Assembly (NCBI GenBank): GCA_029948255.1
Contig: JALIZF010001756.1
Location: 459,001 to 523,000, forward strand
DNA length: 64,000 nt
Source of the DNA: Telmatactis stephensoni
Lineage: Eukaryota > Cnidaria > Anthozoa > Actiniaria > Isophelliidae
Reading direction: 5' to 3'
Below the pieces are notes generated by a model. That model ran no database searches and was not told the origin of the DNA. It worked only from the letters and a program-made list of their open reading frames with translations. Numbering within the stretch: the stretch's first letter is position 1; each line of letters starts with the position of its first letter. The position numbers and the translations under genes were made by a program. Below, piece after piece: positions 42,531-53,136 of this stretch.

Positions 42531-43604
42531 TTAATTTGATACGTTTATGGGAAAGAAGTTATCTGTTTGTATTGTTTCCATTTGATGCTGTTCAGTAAAA
42601 TTTCTTCTATTCGCCTCTTGGATAAAGTTTGTTGTCCTTCTACACAATACTCTTTTTGCAGCATTTTGAAAGTCAGACAAAAACACGATATAGATAAAGG
42701 GACTAAAGCAAGAATTAATGGAAGGAAGAAAATAGTAAAGTATAAATTCGTATGTACTGACGTTAATGCACGGATTATCGTTAATGGATATATGTTTAAG
42801 TCCCTCAAAATTAATAAGACTGCCAATCATAAAAGCAATAGTAAAAAAATAACAGCATAGAAATAGTAACATAGAACATAACACCATCCTCACTACTTGT
42901 GCTGCACGTTTTGCTCGGGCTTCTCTCTGTGCAGGTGGTAGACTGGCGGAAATTGGTTGTGGCCTGGAAAAGCTCCGTAGGATTAAGATATTTAATACTG
43001 GAACTAAAACGAACATTAGAATTATGATTGCTGAGAAAGAGATAAACCAAGGAAGACCCACATTTTCATCGTAGGCGCACTTGGAGACATTCCCAATCTT
43101 TTCGACTCTCATTATAAAAAAACTAAAAACAGATATTCCAGCAGATGCCAACCAAGAACATGCAGGTAGTATCACTTGTTGTTTAAGCGTGTAAGGTTGT
43201 AATCTTTGAATTGTAGTTAATCTAGTTACTCTGAATCGTTCAATACTGATGACCAAAAGAGTAAGCAAAGACACAACAATAGAACTGTCCTTTATAAAGG
43301 TCACGCTCTGGCAAAGTAAATCGGAATTTCTCATGGAACTTTGAAGGAAATACAAATCAGACAAGAGAGAACTCAATTGTGTCAGAATAATCAAGGTATC
43401 TGCTACGGCCATGTTGATGATCAAATGATGTAAGCTTCTTCTCACAGTATATTTAACAGCGAGTACAATGACAAAGATGTTACCAAAAATACCAAATCCA
43501 CCAACAGTAAAGAGAGAAGTTAAAAATGCAATTTGTCTAAAACTGATATTCTGTCTCTGGCTTTCACAGGAAGCATTGTTTTGTGTTGAGTTGGTAAGGT
43601 TCAT
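42531..43604 (-). CDS. Rhodopsin-family (class A) GPCR, intact, intronless
   Basis: Single exon of 357 codons with start at 43604. The N-terminus has several NxS/T glycosylation sites and no signal peptide. Seven hydrophobic segments are visible. Class A marks: GNIFVIVLAV in TM1; NMAVADTLI in TM2; a Cys before TM3 (LLCQS) paired with Cys in extracellular loop 2 (KCAYDE); ERF in place of DRY at the end of TM3; CSWLAS in TM4; and NSCFSPFIYIVF in TM7, where SPxxY replaces NPxxY. A Cys-rich stretch after helix 8 (LCRR) could be palmitoylated. The layout resembles peptide or amine receptor-like orphan GPCRs expanded in cnidarians. The ligand cannot be told. A tandem paralogue lies 2 kb upstream at 45363-46413. 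Confidence 0.88.
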   Translation of the reverse strand: MNLTNSTQNNASCESQRQNISFRQIAFLTSLFTVGGFGIFGNIFVIVLAVKYTVRRSLHHLIINMAVADTLIILTQLSSLLSDLYFLQSSMRNSDLLCQSVTFIKDSSIVVSLLTLLVISIERFRVTRLTTIQRLQPYTLKQQVILPACSWLASAGISVFSFFIMRVEKIGNVSKCAYDENVGLPWFISFSAIIILMFVLVPVLNILILRSFSRPQPISASLPPAQREARAKRAAQVVRMVLCSMLLFLCCYFFTIAFMIGSLINFEGLKHISINDNPCINVSTYEFILYYFLPSINSCFSPFIYIVFLSDFQNAAKRVLCRRTTNFIQEANRRNFTEQHQMETIQTDNFFPINVSN

Positions 43605-45089
43605 GGTGGCTCGTACTATCTTAGTTACCTTGAGTTCCTGACTTCGTGCCGATCAAAAAATAAACCTTCTAGCTCAGCAGTCTGCGAAGGACTGAAAAAA
43701 TCTACTGGCATCATGACAAATTATGTAATTTTAATCAATTTAGGGTGTTTTTAATTATACCTTTATTAATTTTCTTCAATGAAGAATAGCTCAATATAAA
43801 TGATATACGCACCCACTTGACAAAAAGCGTTTTTAATTTCATTATTTATTTCTGATTAAAGTAGACTTGCTAAGTAGTTTTTACTAAGAGGACAAGTGTG
43901 ATCAGGCTGACGTTTTGATGTTGTTCCGGCATCATTTTCCGCAAAGCAAAGTCAAAACATGAACAGGTTGTCCCATGGGTAAACAGTTATGAAAACACTA
44001 GTTTGCTCTTACAGAATCTGATTCAGTGGATATATATAATATATATATTGAGTGTTGGTCTCAATTTACGAATGTACAACGTTTCATAAAGTAGACAGTC
44101 AATATTTTATTTCTTTGCGTTATATATTTTTGAAATGTTTATTACTTTTTCCGTTCGAAGTAAAGTTAATTTCCTTTGCGATAAGAATAAACCTGTACAG
44201 TACAAATAAAGCACACAAAAAGTCCATCAATCAAAAGAGTTGTAGTAATACATTTTAATAATCTACATCAAATGAAGAGTTGTATTTCAAATAACTTTGA
44301 AACTCATAGATCACTCGAAAGTTATTTTATTATGACGTTGGGACTGGTCCATTATATTTGATAAATTGATTGATCAGTGCCTGAATAACATCTTTATAAA
44401 TATATATTTTTCATTATTCTTGGATATCAATCATTCCTTGAAGAGACATGGCTGTCATGTTGGTGGAGTCTTGACAAAAGAAATTCAAGATTAAAAACCA
44501 CTAACATGGCTGCAATTCACTCTACTGGGAATGATTGCAAACCATGAATTGTGCGATCACTCACTTCATGATATGTCAGCACGGTACCAATAAGAACTTT
44601 CATTATTGCTTAGTTTTTGTCAAGTTAATTTTGTGTCATTTCTTAAAAAAACACGTCTAACTCATCAACTTGAATTCTAACTCTACTCTAATTCATCAAG
44701 TAATATTCGAATATTTATCATATTCTACTATTACATTTAATTACGTCGCTTGAATGCGCTAGGAAAATAATACCCATCAAAATTGGAAACTTCTTACTTG
44801 GTTTTAGAGCGAAAACAATGTATCCATGTAACAAGTACTAACTAAATAGTACAAATATCACGAATTAAACAATGGAGAATAAAGGATTTTGCTACTAGAT
44901 GGTGCTATTTAGTTGCTAAGGTTTTTCATGGTTTTAGTGTTAGCGTTCTAAGTCTAATTTTATATCTCACTAACATTTTTTAATTATGTATTTATATATG
45001 CGCAAGGTCCAACAATGCGAGGTTTTTAAAAAAAACTGTTTATTTAAGTGCCGAGCCGGATCGGATCGATAGCGAGCTCAGCACTAATT
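43605..45089. other. Spacer between the two GPCR genes
   Basis: No coding signal. The stretch 44800-44940 is an inverted copy of the dispersed repeat also at 9780-9890 and 23690-23795. Confidence 0.5.
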
Positions 45090-45350
45090 GGGGGCACTAT
45101 TCACTCACACACACTACCACTACATTAACTGTTTTAAGCATACAACTCTCAGCTCACATGTTGATTTTTACGGAGGGAGGAAAACCGGAGAACCCGGAGA
45201 AAAACCCTCGTGGCAAGGGAGAGAACAACACATCTAACAAACTCTACTCACATGTGGCATCCACAGGGCTCGAACCAGTGACCCGACCCTGTTGGACCAC
45301 AGCGGTGAGAGGCAAGCGGTCTAACCACTCGGCCACCCTTGCTCCCCAGG
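45090..45350 (-). mobile_element. tRNA-derived SINE, copy 5
   Basis: Full-looking copy: box-B-like GGTTCGAGCCCTGTGG on the minus strand, GGTGGCCGAGTGGTTAGACC head (tRNA-Leu/Ser-like), and the shared body at 45160-45240. Its head abuts the 3' end of the frameshifted GPCR. Confidence 0.85.
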
Positions 45351-45362
45351 TAAAGCCGTTTC

Positions 45363-46413
45363 TTAGGTCTTGAGCTCCATCTGCTGCCGTGGTTCGCCTG
45401 AATTTCTTCTTATCACTTGTCGACTTCCTATTTTCTGGCACAATAATCTTTTTGCTGCGTTTTGAAAGTCATTCAAAAATACAATATAGATGCAGGGACT
45501 GAAGCAAGAGTTAACAAGAGGGAAAACATATTGAATAATAAAAAACAAAATCCACCATATATCGAAAGAACTTTTAGCTAGAGTAATGTCTAATTCCGTT
45601 GAAATTGTTTAAATACCAGATATCTATGGCATTAATTGGAAGATAACAGCATGAAAAAAGCAACACAGAGTATAACACCATCTTCACGATTTTTTTCTTT
45701 GTTTCTGCTCTTGCTTGTCTTTGTACTTCAGGGAGATTTGCTTGAATGGGGTATGGCTTTGATAGTCTTGATAAGGTTACAATGTTTAATATCAAAATCA
45801 GAAAAATCGCTGCGGCAATAACAATGGACTGGAAGATCAAAAACCCCATGAATACACTTTCGTTGTATGAAAAAGCACACAAGAAAAACTGTCCATGTTT
45901 TTCAGCCACAGTATTGAAAGGCTGGTGAGCGATAATTCCAAACGAAATTATCCAAGAGCAGGCTACTACCACTATTCGTTGTTTTAGTGAGTATGGTTGT
46001 GATCGCTGCACAGTTAGTCTGGTTACTCTAAATCGTTCGATGCTGATGATCAAAAGAGTAACTAAGGATACATGCACAAACGCATCGCGTAGAAACGCCG
46101 TGGTTTTGCAATAGATATTAGCAGTGAGAAATGTAAAGTTGCCTATAGTGTTAAGACGAAATTTATCTGGAAGACAAATTGACAAATTCAAAAGAACAAC
46201 CAGAGCATCTGATACAGCCATGTTAATGATCAAATGGTGCAAGTTCCTTCTCGCTGTATACTTGACAGCGAGCACAATCACAAAGATGTTGCCAAAAATA
46301 CCAAATCCACCAAAGAATAAAACAACCATGATTTTGGCAGTTTCTGAAATTTCAGAGTCAGTTTCAAGAGATTTCGACAAATTGTTCTCTTGTGTGGAGA
46401 CGTTCATTGCCAT
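45363..46413 (-). pseudogene. Rhodopsin-family GPCR paralogue with a frameshift before TM7
   Basis: Start at 46413. The first 279 codons cover TM1 to TM6 and parallel the intact neighbour: GNIFVIVLAVKYTARR, ERFRVTR, and a loop-3 motif LPEVQRQARAE like LPPAQREARAK. The frame then reaches a stop at 45574 after NNFNGIRH. The rest of the receptor (extracellular loop 3, TM7 with NSCFSPCIYIVF, and the C-terminal tail) is present in another frame at 45363-45570, so one single-base indel near 45580-45600 explains the break. The rest is well preserved, so this is a young pseudogene or a sequencing error. A SINE sits against its 3' end. Confidence 0.8.
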
Positions 46414-47134
46414 CAGTGTTAATGCACAATACTAGTCAGTTTGGCTTCATTTTTGCAGTTTCGTTCGATCAATAACTTGAGCTGCTATCTTCTTAGTTCT
46501 TCGGCTTTTTTCAAAAGATAAATTTCCATCTATTGTGGCACTTGAATGTAATTTCCTCACATGTATTTTTTAATAAAAACATGTGGTTATTTACACTCTT
46601 TATTATTAAAAGTAATAATGCTTGCTGTAAATAATAATTCTCCGCTAGCACTCAATACATCACTGTCATATTTTCAATTTATTACTCAATAATGATCTTA
46701 GAAATATTAATTTGTTTTATCGGCAATTGGCAAAAGGGTTTCTTAAAAGTTATTGATTTTCCAATCCCTAGTTCTTACTCTATTCTTCTCTGATCTTCTT
46801 CAACAATTAGCCTATATGGAAGACCTAAAAGCTTCCAATTTTGCGATGTACTCCAAATCGACGGACATGGGCATCACTGAAAAATAATTAGATATCTAGA
46901 TTTCAATTTTTTATTCACCTTATTTGGATTCGAGAGGATCGGAATGCAGTTAGGTTTCTTTTTTCTTCTTCCTCTTCTTATTTTTGATTTTTTTTTTTTT
47001 CAAACATTTTTGTCTGAAGAACCATCATCAGTAATGTTTATTCAAAGCAACACTGTGGTCATGAACTACAATCCTTGCCAAAATTAGTTGGCACGATGTG
47101 AAATTAACGGATTTTTTTTACAAATGTACACTTT
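46414..47134. other. Spacer between the broken GPCR and the LINE
   Basis: AT-rich with T-runs. Nothing recognised. Confidence 0.5.
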
Positions 47135-48440
47135 GTGGCCGTATTATTGGGGCCCCTCCCCCTGTACAGTCAGTTGCTGGTAGCTAAAAGGTACTTTTCT
47201 TTTCTAACTAAAAGGTACTTTTCTTACTGTATGTCAATGACCTCCCAAACGTTTCTCGTAAACTCAACTTTAGAATGTTTGCTGATGATACAAATATCTT
47301 TTATTCAAACACAGATCCACTGATTGTTCAGGAAGTCATGAATTCCGAACTTAATTTAATTTTCCAATATTGTTCAATGAACAAACTAACAATAAACCTT
47401 TCAAAAACCCATTATATGATAATTAAGTCACCTAGGAAAAAAGTGCCCGACTTTAATATTTTTCAAATAGAACGCAAAGATTTCATCAAATACCTCGGTG
47501 TTTACCTTGACCATCATTTGAACTGGGATCAACAGCTAAAATTTATTCACAGCAAAATCAGCAAGAATTTAGGAGTCATTCGACAATTACGTCACTATGT
47601 CAGCTTCAAAACACTAAAGGACATTTACTACTCATTAATCTATCCTTATCTAGCATACGGTATTTTGTCATGGGGCAGTACTTACAAAACAAAACTTGCC
47701 AAAATTCAAAAACTTCAAAATAAATGTATTAGGTGCATGTTTTTTGCCAACAAATTTGAACATGCTATTCCGCTTTTCAATGTATCCGGTCTTTTAATAG
47801 TCAAGAACATTTTCATCTTTAAAAGTGCAAGTTCTGCACATAAACTTATCAACAACAATTCAAAAGCACCTGTTGCATTTAGGAATATCCTTAAGCAATG
47901 TAAGGATCAGCACTGTTATAATACTAGGTACGCTTCTCAGGGGAATCTGGTTCGTCCTTCTGTCAGGACCAACTACGGTAAATTCACTTTCAAGTTTTCC
48001 ATTTGTGAAATTTGGGAAAAAATTCCTTCTGCTGTCAGGCAACTCCCTTCTTTTGCTCTTTTTAAAAGTCGCCTTCGGCTCCACTTACTTCTTACCCAAT
48101 CTGAAAATAGTTGATCTCTTGCTTCCATCTCTTTTATGACAAAAATTTCATTATAAAGTGTCCACTTTAGCTTGTCCATCGCTGTTTATTTTTTTTCCGT
48201 GGGTGGTTGCCAACACGAAAGTTGAAACTACTTTGGCAACTACACACACCTCTATATTGATTCAATAAAGTATATATCAATCTTAAATGTAAATATTTAA
48301 AACTGTAAAAAATGTATTTTCTGTATATATTGTAAATGTATTTTAAATGTAAATGTATTTATCTTAAATGTAAATATTTTCTGTACATATTGTAAACGTG
48401 TGTGAATCAAGTTCAGTTCAGTTCAGTTTCCGACTGATTG
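47135..48440 (+). mobile_element. 5'-truncated non-LTR retrotransposon (LINE) with partial reverse transcriptase
   Basis: An open frame from about 47230 to 48114 carries the RT catalytic motif FADDT (about 47279), then KTHYMIIKS, the YLGVYLDHHLNWDQQ block and the post-RT region ending RLRLHLLL. This is the usual order for the RT thumb and C-terminus of CR1/L2-like LINEs. The endonuclease and the 5' half of RT are missing. The 3' end near 48410-48430 is a short tandem of GTTCA, like the terminal repeats of CR1/L2-group elements. The frame is intact, so the insertion is not very old. Confidence 0.85.
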
Positions 48441-50084
48441 CCAAGTTGTAGGTGTCGGGATTTTCAAAGCAACATTCTACAGGGGGAGGGGGGGGGGCAA
48501 TGCCATTACCATCCACTGTGCTCACGCATCCCGACAAAATCGTGCTAACAATTCTGGCAAGGATTGTAGCCAAAATTTGCATGATATCAGTGAAAAAAGG
48601 TCAATTTTTGAAGCTATGTTTAATAGCCTTAGAAGTTTTCAATCAACTTGAAACTGGTAGACGTCAAATATCAATACAAAATGCTTAGAATAAATGATTT
48701 GGAAAAAAAATCATCGAACAGTTTTGGAAGAGACCTATTTATTGAAGTAGACCAAATTCTCAACTAAAACGCCAACAAATGCGCTGCAGTGTCTACCCAA
48801 CAAATTTCATTTTCTTAAAAGCAAATGAAGTGATCCTCTTGAGCTTTTTACTAAAGACAGTCGAATTGCCCTATCGCATAATGACGTCACAGTTTGTTTA
48901 CATTGGAGATAGATGCTCAGAAACAGTGGAAATTGGGACCTATTAATATTCCTTTTCGAAGTAGAACTTCAATGTATCGAGTTTTGATATATGTCATGTA
49001 TCAGTGATTGTTCATCTGCATTTTATTTGATATGCAATCACTCTGATTCCCTCTGGCGACCATAATCCTTAGCGTCAAAACAATAGAATGTTTTGGTGTG
49101 ACGTCATTATGCGATAGGGCAATAGTATTAGATGCTATCCTCTTCAAAGGCGTTTCAGAAACGCTTGTTTCCTAGGAATATTGACGGCGCATTTGATTTG
49201 TTTACTTTTTGCTCTATCTTAGAGCCCAAAATTATAGAGCCCAAAAACTTTACTCGTAAATTTCTCGAAAACACTATTACAGAAATTCTTCAAAATCACT
49301 GTACAGTGAGATATCAATGCAAGGTAAAAATCCTGTTAAGCGATTCTTCTGAAATTTTTACTGGTCACAAGAAATAAGGCTGCTATATTTAAAAATCGCG
49401 ATGGCGTCCTTGCATTGCTATGGTAACTCCGATCACGACCATACCTAGCTCGCAGCAAACTTTCATCTTTATTTAGGTAAGCTACAGAACCATTATTCAA
49501 TCAGTCATCCATTCAGACTTTCTTTGATCGTTCGTGCAAACATTTTTTATCGGTCCTTCATTCAGACTTTTTTCCATCACTTCATTTAAGCTTTTATTCT
49601 ATCGGCTATTCATTCAGAATTCTTTTCATCACTTCATTCAAAATTTTTTTCGGCTCCTCCAAGTGGTCATTCGACTCATTCATGCAGCCTTCATTTTTCA
49701 TTTATTCAGTCCAGGAGTCCACGGCTACATCATAACAGGTAATGCGGCAAAGAAATAGCCTCGCGAGGTTGAAAATGTTTAGTTGTCGATCTATATAAAA
49801 ACGCTGACAATCATTTTCAATCGAATTGATTATTTCATTTAGTTGTTCAATTTTCACTTCGCTACTACTCAATGCCATTTAACTGTTATCCCAATTGACA
49901 CCCTTAGAAAAGTGAATACATCATTGAACAATGAAAAGATCGACCCAAATACATGAAGTCAGTTAAATGAGGCAAATTTCTATTGGACAAAAGGATGAAA
50001 TATGCTTTACTGTATAGTGGAAATTAGCTATATTAGCTAGAGTGTAATGTTTTCAAACATTATACCCGTATCAAACATATACTG
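48441..50084. other. Non-coding stretch
   Basis: Apart from the MITE at 48835-49145 I see only short frames without homology and a TTCATTCAGACTTTT-like degenerate tandem at 49500-49700. Confidence 0.5.
48835..49145. mobile_element. About 310-bp MITE with GACGTCA-containing ends
   Basis: TTGCCCTATCGCATAATGAC on the left and GTCATTATGCGATAGGGCAA on the right are inverted, with GATCCTCTT outer ends. A related piece lies at 7310-7420. Confidence 0.7.
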
Positions 50085-50775
50085 ATCTATAAAAAAGTGT
50101 CGTTCGCACGGCCATGAAGTCTATTCCATATCTGGGCAGGCATTACCTTATTTGGAAGTCATGTAGATTTGTTTTTATTGATTTTCCTGCAATGTGGAGC
50201 CTCAAACTGTCAAAATTCCATCAAAACTTGCAGATATTTTAGCGATGAAACACATCACATTGCCCACCATCTTGAAATTAGCTTAGAAACCTAGCTTTTC
50301 GGTACACAGGAAACCCAATGGTAGAAACACAGGAAGCCCGCACGAAAGACACAATATGATATGCGTAGCCATCGTCTGATTCGATTCTTATGGAAAAGGA
50401 TTAACTAAGTCTACTAACATTAGTATTAAATACATTTAAACTGAAACTGAGATTCGAACCAAATCAAACACAACGGTACGTTTATGTAGTCCATATCAAA
50501 CAATTGTCAATAAAAAGTTGTCATTCGCTCGGCAGTCAACTCTATTCCATATTTGGGCAGGCATTACCTTATTTGGAAGTCGCGTTGATCCATTTTTGCT
50601 GATTTTTCGGCAAAACAGTCGAAAATTTGACCAAAACTTGCAGAAATTGTAGCTACGAAACACATCACATTGTCCACCATCTTGAAAATTACTTAGAAAC
50701 CTCGCTTTTCAATAAACAGGAAACCCAATGGTAAATACACAGGGAGCCCGCGAAAGGCAACAATTGTTTGATATG
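50085..50775. repeat. Tandem duplication, period about 416 bp
   Basis: The block GTCTATTCCATAT.TGGGCAGGCATTACC...ACACATCACATTG.CCACCATCTTGAAA...CACAGGAAACCCAATGG-type sequence occurs at 50100-50350 and again at 50515-50755, diverged by substitutions. Non-coding. Confidence 0.75.
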
Positions 50776-50844
50776 ATCATATAGTGTTAAATGAGCTTTT
50801 ATCAGCTATTTTTAAATTCGTAAAACAGAAAAAGAATTACCATA

Positions 50845-51105
50845 GCTGGAAAGAGCATGTTAAAATTAGCAAGACAGTGAAGTTTGAAGGAATTAAATCC
50901 AAAACTCGCGAGAATATGAATTTTTGAAAAGTGTGAATTTGTAAGAAAACCTTAGCTGGTAGGCATCTCTTGCCTACCAGCGAATGTTTTCATACAAAAT
51001 TTCGATTTTTGAAAATTCATATCTTCGTGAGTTTTAAACTTCCTTCATTCAAACTTCACAGTTTTACTAATTTTGACGTGCTCTTTCCAGCTATGGTAAT
51101 TATAT
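50845..51105. mobile_element. About 260-bp hairpin element
   Basis: TTACCATAGCTGGAAAGAGC on the left is inverted at 51078-51100, and the arms meet at GGTAGGCATCTCTTGCCTACC. A half copy with the same GGAAAGAGCATATCAAAAT arm is at 52885-52985, and a weaker one at 37445. Confidence 0.8.
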
Positions 51106-51414
51106 TTCTGTACTGTGACTTTTGGAATTACATGATAAACGCTCATGGAGTGTTTGCTCAAATGCTGTGGCTAATACTGTCTTTTAATCAAATTTTGAAT
51201 TCTAAATGTAAGATTATTTCAAGTTTTGTGCCTATTTAAAGGCCCACTTGGACGAAAGTCGATGAAAATTGGAAACTGTTTATTTCTATCTGAAGATGAA
51301 TGTAGTTAAATAACTCATTGTCTACCCTCTGCCCAAAAATCTGCATTTCAAGCTCATTTTCAAAAACAAAACAAAAAATTTTGATATTAAGTCTAAAAGA
51401 ACAATAGGGTAACA

Positions 51415-51785
51415 TTGACGATAAGTAAATCACTTAAAAAGAACACTGATGGTTGCTATACCTGTATGTTAAGAATGGCCTTGAATATATCTTGGAAGCA
51501 GATCACAAATGAACAGCTTTACTTTAAACTTGCTCAAAGAAGAATGAGACTTGCTGGGCCCTGTGTAAGGCACAAAGAGGAGATGGCATCTCGATTGGTC
51601 TTACGGGAAGAAGTAGAGGCAGAGTTAGACAAGAAGCAGAGGCTGAGTTAGACAAGCTGTCAATTATACTGATGTACTTAGGTCAGATGAAGTGAATGAG
51701 ATCAGGAAGGTTATAAAGGATAGGAAGCAATGGAAGGAGCATGCTTTATCTGGTCGAGCGAGAGCTTGGCCTGAGTAAGTTCTCA
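51415..51785 (+). mobile_element. LINE 3' coding fragment, second family
   Basis: The frames read GCYTCMLRMALNISWKQ, then RRMRLAGPCVRHKEEMAS, then VLRSDEV...DRKQWKEHALS with frame breaks and a short duplicated stretch (AGAGGCNGAGTTAGACAAG, about 51613-51655). This is the characteristic C-terminal tail of a common animal LINE endonuclease-reverse transcriptase protein. It is short, broken and without RT motifs: a dead 5'-truncated copy. Confidence 0.75.
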
Positions 51786-51934
51786 GAATAGAGATAGAGT
51801 TTGTTAGAGTTAAATAAAAAGGGAGTTCATCAGCAATCAAAGCATTTTCGTTAAATCAAAAAATTTTGGCGCGACAGAATGTATCAAAATTGGATGAATT
51901 CTTCGCAAATTTCTTATGCTTTCAAAGGGGTTGT

Positions 51935-52060
51935 TTATATGGAGGCGAGCTAGCCTGGTAAGCGGGCTGACTTCTTTTGTTCGCTGGCCCCCAGGGAAAA
52001 GAAAACAAAAGAAGTCAGTCCGCTTACTGGGCTGGCTCGACTTCATATAAACAGCCCGAA
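51935..52060. mobile_element. Hairpin MITE (about 125 bp)
   Basis: TGTTTATATGGAGGCGAGCT..CC on the left and its imperfect reverse complement on the right (GGCTGGCTCGACTTCATATA). The stem continues through AAGCGGGCTGACTTCTTTTG. Confidence 0.8.
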
Positions 52061-53136
52061 AAGAACGTATGTGCTTCAGATTTTATTATTAGAATCACTG
52101 TCGACGAAGTCTATCTGTATATTTTTGTTATTACCAATTGAAAGTGCAGCTTTTGACGACTTTATATTTAATTCATGCGTCTATAAATTTTAAATAGATT
52201 AATCAGACTAGGAATGAACTGGTTGCTATGTCGCATAGGTAACGAGGTTATATCCGCTTTATCCCAAGTTTAACCCAGTTCATCCATTCAAGATTAATCT
52301 GCAAATGAAAATTAAGAGTTCTCAATGCCATGCTCACTCACATTCCTTCAAATGTGTTTTCTCATGTTTGAAGCAGATCATGAGGACGTACCACTCTCTT
52401 GTGCGTGATAGCAGCCATGTTGGATGGCAAAACAAAAGAGTCTGTTTCCCTGGAGAATTATATAATAAAATGACATATATAGCGCCAAAATCCTAAAGTT
52501 CAGTGGCGCTGTGTTATATAAATTACAATTTACAGAAAACTAAAAAAAGGTTAGGAATCATTATGATGTAAAATGATAGCCGTCAACTAGTCTACACATC
52601 GCCCAAAGATTAATAACAGTCACAAATGACCGTAATCGTGCTTGGGGGTTTTTGCTGGACTAGGCGCATTTTCGAAAAATCAGATACCTGGAGGCATTTT
52701 GGGGTAGAGGCTGGTAACATAACTATTCTTAACTGATTTTTCATGCTGAATGCAAATATGACTGTTACCAAGACGTATTCTGCAATCTTATACGTGTAAA
52801 TAACGTATTTTGTGAATTGCTACAGTCATTTCATACTAACGGCTTTTTCATGTAATTCCAAAAGTTCCCAAACTTAAAAACAATAACCATAGCTGGAAAG
52901 AGCATATCAAAATCAGTAAAACTGTGAAGTTTAAAGGATATAAGTTGAAATATCAAGGAGATACGAATTTGAACGCTGAAAACTATAGCTATTAAGAGCC
53001 TAACATACCTATTTAGCTTATATAGGAATTACGTACATCACCACGCTCACTTTCTTAATTCCCCAGCTCTAGACTTATTTACTATGAATCTGAAATCCTT
53101 TGTGTTATTTCTTTATATAACAGATCAACAGTTCAC
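52061..53136. other. Upstream of the CLN3-like gene
   Basis: Includes half a hairpin element at 52885-52985. The acceptor-like CAG at 53121-53123 suggests a 5' UTR exon somewhere here. Not identified. Confidence 0.4.
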
